64,000 nucleotides of DNA, taken from positions 68,282,417 through 68,346,416 of the forward strand of contig OZ023205.1 of assembly GCA_963995525.1 (NCBI GenBank), in the 5' to 3' direction. Position 1 is the first letter of the stretch, and the number at the start of each line of letters is the position of its first letter. Positions 1 through 11,844 of the stretch are shown in pieces. Under the pieces are notes generated by a model. The model was not told where the DNA came from. It searched no databases and saw only the letters and a program-made list of their open reading frames with translations. Origin of the DNA: Escarpia spicata (lineage: Eukaryota > Annelida > Polychaeta > Sabellida > Siboglinidae). The position numbers and the translations under genes are program-made.

Positions 1-1621
1 TGATGCTTGCGGAACTCCAATGAGATTTCCTTATATTCTGATTCAGTCTTATTGTACGATACATACTGTTTTCTGTTCTTAAGATAGCTTTTAAACCAGT
101 TGCAGGTAGTACCTCTTACACCATAGCATTGAAGTTTGTTATTAATATATCATGATCTATTGTGTCAAAAGCCTTAGAGAGGTCAAGGAATACACCTATA
201 GTGTATTTTTTATTATCAATGTTACTAGATATTTTATCAACCAAATCAATTAGTGCCATGTATGTAGAATAATTTTTTTCTGAATCCATATTGCTTTTCA
301 GATAATATATTTTGATTTGTTAAAAAACTGTAAAGCCTATTGTACATTATGCGTTCTAGTATTTTTGAGAAGCATGGGAGGATAGAAATTGGTCTGTAAT
401 TTTGGAATAGTTCAGGGTTTTCATTTTTATACAGTGGTCTGACTTTCGCTATCTTAAGTTTGTTTGGAACAATGCCGGTCTGTATTGATATATTGAATAT
501 GTACACAAGTTGGTTTGTAATTTGTGGTATAATTTGTTGCAATACGTATGGATCTATGTTATCATATCCACTTGACTTGTTTGAATTTGATGATTTTACT
601 ATATTTATTATTTCATTACGGTTAGTGGGTCGATAGAAGAAACTTGCAGTATTGTTTTTTACATAGTGTGTGGGGTCGTTTCCTGTTTTAGTTAGCTTTA
701 CATTCAGGCTATGACTAATGTTAGTAAAGTAATTGTTGAACTGATCTACAATTTCTTTTTTGTTTGTACAATGGGTACCATCAGAAGTAATACATTTTTC
801 ATTTATCATAGTCTTTTTGTCCTTTGATTTTAAAACGTCATTTATGGTACTCCATGTTTTCCTACCATCTTTCTTGTGTAGGTCAAATTTATTTTTGAAA
901 TAGTTTTTCTTTGACTGTCTGATTACATGAATCAGTTTGTTTTTATATTTTTTATAGATAGTCTCGTTTTCTGTGGTAGGGTTTTTCTTAAGCTTTTTGA
1001 ATAAGTAAATTTTTTTTCTGCATGATTTCAGTATTCCTTTAGTGAGCCACTCAGTTTTATAGGTCTTTACCTTAATTTCCCTTTTTGGTAAACATTAATT
1101 AATTTTTGTGTTAAGTATTTCTATGAAAGTGTCATATATGCAGTGCAAGGATCTGGGTCCTTGTACATCTCTTCCCAGTTTGTATTTTGCAACTCTGAAT
1201 TTAGCTTATTAAAATTTTCTGGATTTGTCATTCGTTTGTAAATAGTCGTGTATTCTTCCTGTTTTCGTATGCCAATATTATACAAATTAAATACTGGATA
1301 GTGGTCTGATATGTCATTATATAGAATTCCAGATATTATGGAATATTCATGAATGTTAGTTATAATATTGTCAATCAGTGTTGCTGTTTGTTGCGTGACT
1401 CTAGTTGGTTTACTAATTGTTGGGTAGAATGCACTAGCAAACATAGTATGCACAAAGTCTGCTATTTGACTGTTTGTATCTGTCTTTAGTAAGTCGACAC
1501 TGAAGTCTGCCATTAATGTGCATTGTTTCCGTTCATTTGAGATTTTTCGTAATAGGTCTGTGAACTGTTCATTAAAGCTATTAATGTGGGTATCAGGGGG
1601 TCTGTACAATGTGCCAATCAC
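1..1621 (-). pseudogene. Decayed non-LTR retrotransposon (endonuclease + reverse transcriptase), Jockey/CR1-like
   Basis: Reading on the minus strand, 1,621 to about 1,121 encodes the C-terminal half of an APE-type endonuclease: a YRPP motif, then MADF (in place of GDFN) and a late SDHYP motif. After a frameshift and an in-frame stop near 1,100, translation continues through the connector into the fingers of a reverse transcriptase (QNYRPISILPCFSKILE, then EKQYGFR, near 340-440). After another shift near 290 the palm motif FLDLSKAFDTIDH is readable at about 165-210, and a GVPQ-like motif lies at the window edge. The element therefore runs off the left end of the window, and its 5' part (endonuclease N-terminus, ORF1) is missing here. 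Family assignment to the Jockey/CR1 group rests on domain order and motif style only. Several frameshifts and stops show it is dead. Confidence 0.85.
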
Positions 1622-1766
1622 AAATTTTATAGTGTCGACTTCTATCTCTATAAATAATGTTTCGCAAATTAAACTGAATTACGACATGACAACCAAGTTT
1701 ACAAGTTTACTGACCAGTGTAGCTGCCAGTTCAACAAAAACTTTCATCGAAGCCGTCAAACTATAG

Positions 1767-2136
1767 AGAAAAACGAGAGAGACACGAGCGCATAGGGCAT
1801 AAACTCTAAAGCCCCTACATAATATCCACCTAAAGCCGCCATATTTCTCATGCTACATCTGATCTCGCAAACCTACAGAAAAGCAGCATGACAAATACCA
1901 ACACTTAGTCACTTACCCCGATGAAACAATAAACATTCATACCTTAACATGGATGATGAGGCGCTGGCGTTCAACCAATAACTTTACAACACATCCCTAC
2001 CGCGGCGGAGGCGGTGTCGAGAGTGTCCTTTTCACGTGTAACGTTGTCGCTTATTTAAATTAATAAATTCACGATAGGAAGTTCCGACTACCCAGTGGAA
2101 AATCGACTAGCTAAATTGCGTTGGTCGCAACGTGGA
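1767..2136. other. Gene-free stretch
   Basis: No coding potential, RNA gene or repeat was recognised here. Confidence 0.5.
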
Positions 2137-2216
2137 GCTTGATCTTAGTCCAGTAACTAACCATCTTGCCCGGCAACTTGATCTTAGTCCAGTAACTAAT
2201 AATCTTGCCGGGCAAC
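2137..2216. repeat. Two-copy direct repeat (about 40 bp)
   Basis: The sequence CTTGATCTTAGTCCAGTAAC, followed by CTTGCC.GGCAA, occurs twice in tandem. The copies are nearly identical. Confidence 0.8.
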
Positions 2217-2724
2217 CACCATTTTGCATCCTTGTGTTGATATATTAATAGGCATTAGCCATCAAGCACATTGTGAATGATGACATTTTCGTTGCCCTGT
2301 CACCTCTTGGCCTTGGGCTGCAGCCTGCTGGATGCTTATCGCCTAAACAGAAGCAGCGGATTCCTCCATTTTAGTCTTTGGGTAACTTAATTTGAATGAT
2401 AGCAAATTTCTTTGCCTATGGGTAGAACTGGGAAGGCACAGGCACCCCTATAACCTCTGTACCTTGTCACACTATGAATCAGCAACCAGTTATAGGTCTT
2501 CAGTCCCCTACCATCCTAATTTTTCGGGATTGAGCGGCCATGCCCCCTCCCTTGGCCCCCTCCCTCTGGCTACGCCACTGATTTCGAGAAAACCATTAAA
2601 AATTATTCCATACATTTATGGGTATTTTTTATTCAACGTTCAACACATGAAAACACAGACAGTACTGCAAAACATATAATATTTCGTTTGATGCAAAGAT
2701 ATGATCACGTAGATGTCACGTAAT

Positions 2725-2855
2725 GAAAACAATTTTTGACCCAAGTTGTGTTTGTGACCTTCAAAATGACCATCAAATAAAAAATCGAGGGTTGCATCCA
2801 TCCACACCTTTTTTCTTATCCTATGATCGATCAACATAGCATGAACTCGTCTTAT
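2725..2855. repeat. Diverged repeat, copy 1 (partner at 3,385-3,505)
   Basis: The stretch with TTTGTGACCTTCAAAAT, then AAAATCGAGGGT, then TTTTTTCT.ATC.TATGA is found again in the same orientation about 660 bp downstream. The copies are clearly related but substituted throughout. Nothing in either copy identifies the element. Confidence 0.65.
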
Positions 2856-3154
2856 GGTTCTGAACGTTATCATTCCTCTAAACATCGGACAGTTGGCCAA
2901 CTGCGTTGTAGAGGTCTACTCTGTAGTTGTCACCTCTCTTCTTGAACAACTTATCCACATTTTGGCAAGTTCTATGATTTGCACATCACGTTCACAAACG
3001 AATATACATGTATGTTCATATACCGTATGTGTAGAATTTGTAAAATATGATAACATGGAAATAATGGATATGCAAAAAACATACACACGATAAATACATT
3101 TCAAGAAAATCACGTTTTTGTCTTTCATTATTCCATACATTTTTGTGTAAATTC

Positions 3155-3308
3155 AAAGTTTAACAACTTATATCACAGCCAATATTTCTCTAAAGTTTAA
3201 CACCTTATATCACAGCCAATACTTCTCTAAAGTTTAACACCTTATATCACAGCCAATACTTCTCTAAAGTTTAACACCTTATATCACAGCCAATATTTCT
3301 CCAAAGCG
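3155..3308. repeat. 37-bp minisatellite, about 4 copies
   Basis: The unit contains AAGTTTAACACCTTATATCA followed by CAGCCAATA.TTCTC. The units are almost identical, so expansion is recent. Confidence 0.9.
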
Positions 3309-3384
3309 TAAAAACTTTGGTTTTCTGTAAAGATAATTATACTCAAACATATTTCAATTAATAAAAAAAAAAATTTTTTTTTTT

Positions 3385-3505
3385 TTAACCCTAGTTGACT
3401 TTGTGACCTTCAAAATTACCTTTAAATTCAAAATCGAGGGTGATATCTGCCTTAGTCTTTTTTCTCATCATATGACTGACTGATGCAGCATGGATGCCCA
3501 CTATT
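3385..3505. repeat. Diverged repeat, copy 2 (partner at 2,725-2,855)
   Basis: Second copy of the fragment described at 2,725-2,855, in the same orientation, preceded by an A/T homopolymer tract. Confidence 0.65.
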
Positions 3506-3513
3506 AACAAATA

Positions 3514-3738
3514 ATGCCGTTAAAACAAATTCTAGACGACTTTTCTATGTTTGGCTGGTCCACTATTAATGCAGTACTTAAGTTGAACCCATCTGGAAAA
3601 AGAAAAGGTCTTAATAAGAGAAGGACGGATATAATCATCGAAACTCAAAAGAAGATGGCAGTTGTGGTCCAGAACAGAAGAAAGTGGCGTGCGATGGTTT
3701 CCGAGTGTAGCGGACGCAGTATTGGCGCAGCAGTTTAA
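3514..3738 (+). pseudogene. Possible LINE ORF2 C-terminal fragment
   Basis: A 74-codon open frame ends in NRRKWRAMVSEC, which resembles the basic RRKWR tail found at the end of many LINE polyproteins, just after an endonuclease-like restriction zone of such elements. No reverse transcriptase motif lies upstream in this frame, so at most the 3' tip of an element is present. It could also be a chance frame. Confidence 0.35.
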
Positions 3739-3739
3739 A

Positions 3740-4555
3740 ATAATGACCGGTACACGGCTATTGTCATGCTAATTCGTCATTCGTTTGACACCGTTCCTGG
3801 GTGACGTAGACAGATTCCAATTTACACTTTCTAGCGCAAATATATAGTATAGGATCACGTGGTCACTCCGTCAAGTGAGATGTTTACGCGCTACTAATTA
3901 GTGGCTGCTATGACAAGGCTGTGTAGGTACCTACTGTGTCCTCAGTGAAAGATGACCTATCAGCAAAATAGCTGACCTAGTAAGTAACCGACATTTCTCA
4001 AGGTCACCTTCACAACATGTCTTACGCAATACATAATTTATTATATAACTTTGACTTTGGTCGTGGTTACTGGACCAACACCAAGCGTACCAGTGCGGCG
4101 CTTTAGTGGGCATAATCACACTGTGTCACATTACTACCGCATAACGCTATCTAGATGTATTGGTGCATAATGAATGAGCCATACATTGTAACAGGATTGT
4201 TTACTGAAACGCTAAAGTTGTACAATATCTCCAGTCCGTATACGTGTATTACAAGACTGAACTGCTTTGAACATTAAAGGATCTAGGATTTGGCAAGTGG
4301 GGGCGCAGCCACCCGTCACCTCCTAGAAACTCGATAAAACACGTCCGACTGCACTTCCTTGAGGCGTACAAAACATCTAACTTCATCCGCTTGAGGATCA
4401 ACAGAACATCCAACTACATGGGTCCCCCTTGAAGCTCACAAAAAACATCAATTGCATCCTCGCGCCCCCGCACCCCCGCACCCCCGCGATCCGTCCCTGT
4501 TTATACGTATTTTTATACACACTATATGGCTATGTCTGCTAAATACTACCCAGTT
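3740..4555. other. Gene-free stretch
   Basis: Only scattered open frames without recognisable protein character. A short CGCACCCC run lies near 4,470. Confidence 0.5.
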
Positions 4556-4559
4556 ATAA

Positions 4560-5770
4560 ATGTCAAACGGAATTGTAACCGATATATTCTAAATGTCAGT
4601 ACGATAGGTTCAGACGGCGGCGGCTATTACAGCAACCGAATTGTAGCCGATATATTCTAAATGTCAGAACGATAGGTTCAGACGGCGGCGGCTATTACAG
4701 CAACCGAATTGTAGCCGATATATTCTAAATGTCAGAACGATAGGTTCAGACGGCGGCGGCTATTACAGCAACCGAATTGTAGCCGATATATTCTAAATGT
4801 CAGAACGATAGGTTCAGACGGCGGCGGCTATTACAGCAACCGAATTGTAGCCGATATATTCTAAATGTCAGAACGATAGGTTCAGACGGCGGCGGCTTAC
4901 ACACATCAACTGAATTGTAACCGATATTTTCCGAATGTGAGAACGATAAGTTCAGATGGCGGCGGCTTATACACAGCAACGGAATTATAAATGTCAGAAC
5001 GATAGGTTCAGACGCCGGCGGGTTATACACAGTAACCGAATTATAACCGATATATTCTAAATGTCAGAACGATAGGTTCAGACGGCGGCGGCTATTACAG
5101 CAACCGAATTGTAGCCGATATATTCTAAATGTCAGAACGATAGGTTCAGACGGCGGCGGATTATACACAGTAACCGAATTGTAACCGATATATTCTAAAT
5201 GTCAGAACGATAGGTTCAGACGGCGGCGGTTAATCCAGCAACTGAATTGTAATCGATATACTCTAAATGTCGGAACGATAAGTTCAGACGGCGGCGGCTT
5301 ATACACAGCAACCGAATTATAGGTGTCAGAACGATCAGTTCAGACGGCGGCGGCTTATATACACAGCAACCGAATTATAGGTGTCAGAACAACAAGTTCA
5401 GACGGCGGCGGCGTATACACAGCAACTGAATTATAGATGTCACAACGATAAGTTCAGACGGCGGCGGCTTATACACAGCATCCGAATTATATATGTCACA
5501 ACGATAAGTTCAGACGGCGGCGGCTTATACACAGCAACTGAATTATAGGTGTCAGAACGATAAGTTCAGACGGCGGCGGCTTATACACAGCAACCGAATT
5601 ATAGATGTCACAACGATAAGTTCAGACGGCGGCGGCTTATACACAGCAACCGAATTATAGATGTCACAACGATAAGTTCAGACGGCGGCGGCTTATACAC
5701 AGCAACCGAATTATAGATGTCACAACGATAAGTTCAGACGACGGCAGCTTATATACAGCAACCGAGTTAC
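4560..5770. repeat. Satellite-like array with 68-bp and 56-bp unit classes
   Basis: About 19 tandem units share the core TTCAGACGGCGGCGGCT. In the first part the unit is about 68 bp and carries CCGATATATTCTAAATGTCAG. From about 5,290 onward the unit is about 56 bp because the CCGATATATTCTAA part is missing and ATAGATGTCA follows GAATT directly. Neighbouring units of each class are almost identical. The array creates an open frame on the minus strand near 4,800-5,030 that has no protein meaning. Confidence 0.95.
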
Positions 5771-5779
5771 TCACCGAGT

Positions 5780-8480
5780 CTGTGAATAACTGATTTTCAC
5801 GGGTGTACTGCGATAGTCTTTTAGTACTTTTCGCAGGGCGCTCGGTGACAGTGCTTCACGAGAAACGTTCCTCCGGCAGTGTGCCCCAGTAGTCGCCCCG
5901 ATTATCCACAAATCCCCCTTACTTATACTGCTAAAACCATAGCCTTGGGTGAGACGCTGACCCTTTAGTTATGTCATTCCCAAAGTCTACGAGTCTCTAG
6001 AAATCTTGTCAGTGAACTTACAGTAACCTTCTGAACAAAGGCCTTCTGTGTAGGGCTGTTGCCTCTCCAAAACCAGATGGCCTCAAATGTAAACAAACCC
6101 CCCGCCCCAGCTGTAGTCATTTGCATATAAATTGGCTTTTCGGAGCCTGTACAACATTAAGTAATCAAGAATATGTTATACTAGGTGTGTTATCGTTCAA
6201 AATTATCTACACTACCCCCCGCCATTTAAAATATCGTCCCGAAATCGTAATAGATAACACACATGCAAACACATGCAACATATAATATCGAGCCTTAGAT
6301 AGTAATGCTGAAATAAAACATGTAATAAATCAGGCTCTGAATAATTGAAAGTTAATTTTTTTAATGTTCACGTCCGATTGATGGGGACATACGTCTGTCT
6401 TGCGCGATGGCCGGTCGAATCCGTCATGTTGGCTGTATCCTCCGTCGTAACTCGCGTCATCGCACGACGGCCGGGTTGTTCCTCGCGCATCACGTCCGGG
6501 ACGTCAGTTCACCGCGTGTAGTGGAATCTCAGCTCATTGTCGTCTTCGTCATATTCCATCTTCTTTGCAAACAGCGCAGGAGGTTGTGTCCAGATTGAAA
6601 TCTGGTGTTTGCAACCGCCATTTTCTTTCAGATTACTCATATTTCGTAATCTGCACTGTTATGGTGGTTGCCATAATTGGTGCCATATGACATTTTTCGG
6701 TTATATATTGTAATAATGCGTCCGCTTGAAAGAGATCCTTGAGACAACACGTACAACCTCCGTCGGAATACACTGCAGCGTATTACAACTTCTCTTTCAT
6801 TTTCTCAATATCTGACTGGCACCAGATTCAACAGGCTAGATTGCGTAATCACTAATCAAGACTATTTATACTATGTGTGTTATCGGTCAAAATTATCTAC
6901 ACTGTTGCAAGATCCACCGCTGCAGCCATTGTCTTTTGCAATGCAATCAACCGTTTGACAGTATAATAAATCATATTTAATGTTCTTGATGTCTTTCAAT
7001 TATGGAATATGCACTAGCGTTTTATCAAGCAGATGACAGTTCAGATCGACTTGCCACCCCTAGTCAACATGTAACAAGGGTAACTTATAGGGTTAATAAT
7101 TAATGACCGCCGCCATTCGCTAATCACGCGGGCGGACACAAATGAGTGTCATTGTATCCGCATGGGTAGTCACCGATGTTAAATTAGTTATAACAAATGT
7201 AACAAAACGAACAATGCTGTCGTGCCAGTAAAATATAAAAACTGGTGGCCCGAACTGGCCCGACAGCTTCAAAAAAGGCGCCGGGCCAGCGGGCCTGTGT
7301 TAATGTCGAGGCCTGCATTATCATGACCCGGTTTTAAAACCCGAGTGTTACTATTTTTGCCTTCCACATTGAGTATGGAAGGCGGCCGTGAGATCCCAGG
7401 GTGACACCAGTAAGACGATCGCGGTCACAGGCTACCAAGTTCAACCAATGACGTCGCACGGCTGCATTAATCACTTCAAACGACGGATCAGTCTACGGGG
7501 TGTGGAAGGCATGCACGGACCATCGGCCGCCATCAGTGACGACAGAAACTATCCACGTAGGGTAGTATTGTTTATAGAGAAACAACATATGACATATATT
7601 AGTCTAGCGTATAGAAGTGTGTAGGCCTAAGCGGAAGATCTGTCACATTGTTCAGTGTTACCAGACAGTGACTGCCCCTCCCCCGTGTACTCTACCTGAC
7701 GTGTGCGGTCTTGCCCAATTTCCAATCTGTTCTATTTGTGTCTGTATGTCACCTTGACACTAAATCTTTTTTTCCAACTTCTTGTAAATGAAATCAAAAC
7801 AACGCCGTACAAAAGGGAATGCGCTAAATACCACCACGTGAAATAACAACGCTTACGGTTACATGAGGAGGCGAAACAAATTTCCAAAGCACCCCCTCAG
7901 CCCCCCCCCCCCCCCCCCCCCCGGCTTCCGATGTCACAGTCGAGCCAACTGAGACAGCCATAAGATGAAGGAAGGTGTGAAGATATTCGGCGGCGCGGCG
8001 GCGAATTTTTTTTAATTTTTTAGTGGAGCTAAAGCTTCGGTAGCCCCCGCCATATGAATGTCGTTCCCGCGCCACTGCCGCTTATTGCCCTTTGTACTTC
8101 TCGGCTAACACGCCTAACATATCTGGGGCTCTAGGTCAGGCACTTAAAGCCCCAGATGTCCGTGGGAAACATGCTCTAACTATATAAGAATAACTTCCAT
8201 ACCAGATTATTGTTACGCAGACAGACTACGTATTATGTGTGCTGCAGTCGCGCACCATTTCCACACACCAAGCAAGCAAGTTAACAGCTAAGACGTACCG
8301 CATTACTTACCTTGAGAAAAAAAGATCTTATCCTCACAAGGGCACGCTGGACAGCATGTGTGACCACTACATCTGATTGGCCACTAATGCGCCCGCAGTA
8401 GTGAGAACCGCCTTTGGAAAAAGGCTAGCTTAGCCAGTGAATGTATATTTAATTGTTTTCCTTTTTTCTTTTATGAAACA
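5780..8480. other. Gene-free region with small repeats
   Basis: No gene was recognised. A roughly 50-bp direct repeat (GTGTGTTATCG.TCAAAATT and flanks) lies at 6,162-6,213 and 6,855-6,905. A 24-base C homopolymer lies at about 7,899-7,922. The open frames at 6,407-6,598, 7,388-7,624 and 7,824-8,075 show no family resemblance, and the last depends on the poly-C tract. Confidence 0.5.
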
Positions 8481-8499
8481 CGAAACTCAATTCACGATA

Positions 8500-9010
8500 G
8501 CCTACCCACGGAAAACCCACGGAAAGCCTGCACACGGACTGTATAATTATGATGCACGAGCAACCAAGGCACGGACAACCTAACTCACGGGCAGCTTATA
8601 TGCACGGACAGCCTACGACACGGATATGCAGCCTATGCACGTCAGCATACGACACGGACAATGTAATTAGACACGGACAGCCTACGATTCGGGCCGACTA
8701 CGAGAAGAACAACCTGTGTAACTGACAACCTAGAAGGCTAGAACACGAACAGACTACAGCACGGACTGTTTAAGACACGAACAATTGACGAATCGAACAG
8801 CCTTTGACAAGAACAGCCTCCGACATGGTCAACCTATGGCACGGACAACCTATGACACGGACAGACTGCTACATAAGCAACTTATGACACAGACAAGTTA
8901 TAGCACGGACACACGGCAGCACAGACAACTTACACTAAGACAACTTACGACACGGACAACTTATGATGTGGACAACCTATGCGGGACAATACCGGTGCGG
9001 TGCAGTGTTT
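8500..9010. repeat. Degenerate array of CACGGACA-type short units
   Basis: Imperfect units of about 15-18 bp of the form GACACGGACAACCTATG recur over about 500 bp. They drift strongly from copy to copy, so this is an old minisatellite. Confidence 0.85.
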
Positions 9011-9044
9011 GTGCTTAGTTTCAACAGTCTTGACATGATGGCTT

Positions 9045-9425
9045 ATCACCAGATATGTCGGAGTATAACGGACTAGACGGGGTTTAATATTATAGGCGGA
9101 TATTACTAAACTAGACGGAGTTTACCAGTCGAGACGGAATTTACCATGCAGTCTACACGGAGTTTAATAGTCTAAACATAAATCACTAGACTAGACGTAG
9201 TTTTATAGTCTAGATGACGGAAGTTAGGGCCTATTAGACTAGACTTGACAGAATTTACCAGACTAGACGGAGTTTTAAAAGTCTAGACGGAGATTACCAA
9301 ATTAGACGGTGTTCATAAGTCTAGACTAGACGGCGTTTATAAGTCTAGACTTACCCGTCTAGCGTTTGTTAGAATAGGCATAGTTTATCACAGTAAATGG
9401 AGATTACTAGACTAGCCTTTGTTCA
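9045..9425. repeat. Degenerate array of CTAGACGGAGTTTA-type units
   Basis: Units of roughly 24-28 bp containing CTAGACGGAGTTTACCAG recur with many substitutions. It directly follows the CACGGACA array but has a different consensus. Confidence 0.85.
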
Positions 9426-9581
9426 TCAGGCGAAAAAGTACCGTGAGAAGCGTGACGATCAGCCGTCATTTCGTGTCTGATGTGTATCTACCAGAGCACA
9501 TAGGACTATTCAAATGGACGGCACCTACTTTACTGAATAAAACTAACTTGAGCGCATATTTACCGAATTAAAACTGTTTGT

Positions 9582-9872
9582 TGACTATTATTATGTATTA
9601 GGCAGTAACTATATGTGTTATATTATTATGTATTAGGCAGTAACTATATGTGTTATATTATTATGTATTAGGCAGTAACTATATGTGTTATATTATTATG
9701 TATTAGGCAGTAACTATATGTGTTATATTATTATGTATTAGGCAGTAACTATATGTGTTATATTATTATGTATTAGGCAGTAACTATATGTGTTATATTA
9801 TTATGTATTAGGCAGTAACTATATGTGTTATATTATTATGTATTAGGCAGTAACTATATGTGTTATATTATT
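9582..9872. repeat. 35-bp minisatellite, 8 copies
   Basis: Eight tandem copies of TATTATTATGTATTAGGCAG followed by TAACTATATGTGTTA. The copies are essentially identical, so the array is young or recently homogenised. Confidence 0.97.
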
Positions 9873-11065
9873 GGTTGTTGATACATTATTCATTGCAATG
9901 TAAGATAATTTCTAACAATTACGCTGTGACATCTAAAACATGAAACTGAATTCCGTCGTTAATTAAATTCGGTTGTTAATATAACAAGTATCGATTATTA
10001 TAATATCCATTATATGTTACAAGCAAAAATGACAGTCACCTCACGGGGTGCCCTGGTTGAAGAGTGTCGTGAAAGTCAAATTTAACAAATGGTACATAAA
10101 CGCCATAACGCGTTCGGAGATACTCGCTGTTTGTTCAAAATGACGAAGATCGGAGAGAACATGGAGTTCACGTCCATTGATAGGCTCTAGTCGTGATAGT
10201 GTCGAATTTCAAATAATATTCGTATTGCTGTGCCATTGGCATGAGGGTAGTCATAAGCATTAGTAGCTGAGTGTGCGTCTACTCCATGTTGCCAAGTCTA
10301 TGACGCAGGGGCCGTTTTCTCGAATGTTTGCCGCGCGCGCAGTTTACGCGATTGTTATGGTACGTTTTACGTATTACGCGCTCATTACGTTTTAAGGTCA
10401 GAACCGTGAAGGAACGACCTGATTTACCCCATAAAGGTGTCTTGACATATATCGGGTTTTTGAACAGATATAGGTATTACGTCCTACTCTAGGGATCGTT
10501 GATTAATCCCTGAAAGTTTGGCGCTCGAGGTTCAAGCCGTCTAAGAAGGAAACGTTAGGATGCATACACTAGGTCGATTATAGTTAGATTACTTAATTGT
10601 TGGTTTTAGTACTTTATTTGTGATTATTACATTATTGGTTGTTAGATCAACTGATTAATGATTACATTATTTGTTGTAACGGATATAATCCTACCGGTTT
10701 GATTGTGTGCTAACATGCTCAATGCGCCACCGCCAACCGCAAACCACAACCCAGCCATTAATTAAGTACGTTGGCTAGTCTCGCTAGCTGTAGCGTGCGT
10801 GTATCCATCGGTTGAGCGAATCTGAATACATCACCGGTACTGTGCACGAACAGACTGTAGTAGATTGTGCAGGCTCGATCATTAATTGCTGTTACTAGTG
10901 CATAATTATTGTGTCTGAATTGGCTAATTACGAAACTCGTGCTGTAGAGAAATATACATTGTGGCTCGCGGATTTACATTGATAAGGTTGTCAAACGTGA
11001 CGAACTGGCTTGGCTGGCGAGTGTCATAGTAAGTTGAACGTGGGAGCGGTTGTCCACTTTTTTAC
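9873..11065. other. Gene-free stretch
   Basis: No convincing coding region, RNA gene or repeat was seen. Confidence 0.5.
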
Positions 11066-11069
11066 TATG

Positions 11070-11345
11070 GACATAGTGCATATTACATGTATGCTTTTTT
11101 GTCTGAAATAAAGATTGATTGATTGATTGATTGATTGTATAGCGCGTATGTAGCACAGTATAGCACCGGAGCTGTGGTTCGATTCCAGCTGCCGCCTTTT
11201 CGACACATGAGTAATTTCGTCCATCTTACATTGTGTGTGTCTTTCGGAAGAGACACTAAATAAAAGCCGTTCGTCCCTTCTATCAGGTGTAAAATCTAGG
11301 GGAAGTAAAATATCGCACAGAGCGGGTAAATGTGTAATATATCAT
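11070..11345 (+). mobile_element. LINE/SINE-type 3' tail followed by a tRNA-like SINE unit
   Basis: At 11,095-11,137 the text CTGAAATAAA followed by four GATT units looks like the 3' end of a retroposon with a short-repeat tail. Directly after it, TAGCACAGTATAGCACCGG (near 11,151) and a perfect B-box-like GGTTCGATTCC (11,176-11,186) resemble the RNA polymerase III promoter boxes of a tRNA-derived SINE. About 55 bp further, CTTTCGGAAGAGACACTAAA resembles a central segment shared by many SINEs of marine invertebrates. The two boxes are a little closer than in a standard tRNA. No tRNA cloverleaf can be drawn, so this is not a tRNA gene. Confidence 0.55.
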
Positions 11346-11639
11346 GAACTTACAGACACGTGATATGTATATCTAACCCAGGGAGTTTTCTTTACATACA
11401 AAGTGGGGGGGCATTGCCCCCTAGCCCTTTCGTTTGCCCCCCCCCAGACAGACCAACTCCCCCAGTGTGCCCCTCCCGTTCAACCAAACCAGCCCCTTGT
11501 AGGGCTGACTTTTTATTCGTTTTAGTGTGTTTGATTTAATACATGACTACACAAGACCATTTTACCAATATGGCTCAGACAGGTATCGAACATTTTCAAA
11601 AAATTCTGATTTAGTTATATTTCCTGTTCCGTAACTAGA

Positions 11640-11700
11640 TGCCAGGTTACTATTTTCATGTTCGATGGTGAGGTTTACATTAGACTCGAAACAGGGCGTT
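11640..11700. repeat. Direct repeat flanking the long-TIR transposon, left copy
   Basis: GTTACTATTTTCATGTTCGA followed by TGGTGAGG.TTACATT occurs here and again at 15,835-15,895 in the same orientation, on the other side of the transposon. The right copy has a short insertion in the middle. It suggests that the transposon landed in, or next to, a duplicated repeat. Confidence 0.7.
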
Positions 11701-11844
11701 TTTAACGTACAAAGCCCTTTCGTTCCAAGGGGCAATGTGTCTACAAAAGACCAATTTACTGATATCAGAGGGGCACCTTACATTTGTACCGTTATAGTGC
11801 CTGTTCGGTAACTAGACGTCCGGCAGCCAAAGTGGGACTTTTGG

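Noticed and set aside
7824..8075. Gly-rich minus frame
   Set aside because: It depends on translating a poly-C tract and has no domain.
11147..11190. tRNA gene
   Set aside because: The A and B boxes are present but no acceptor stem or anticodon arm can be formed; SINE-like is a better fit.
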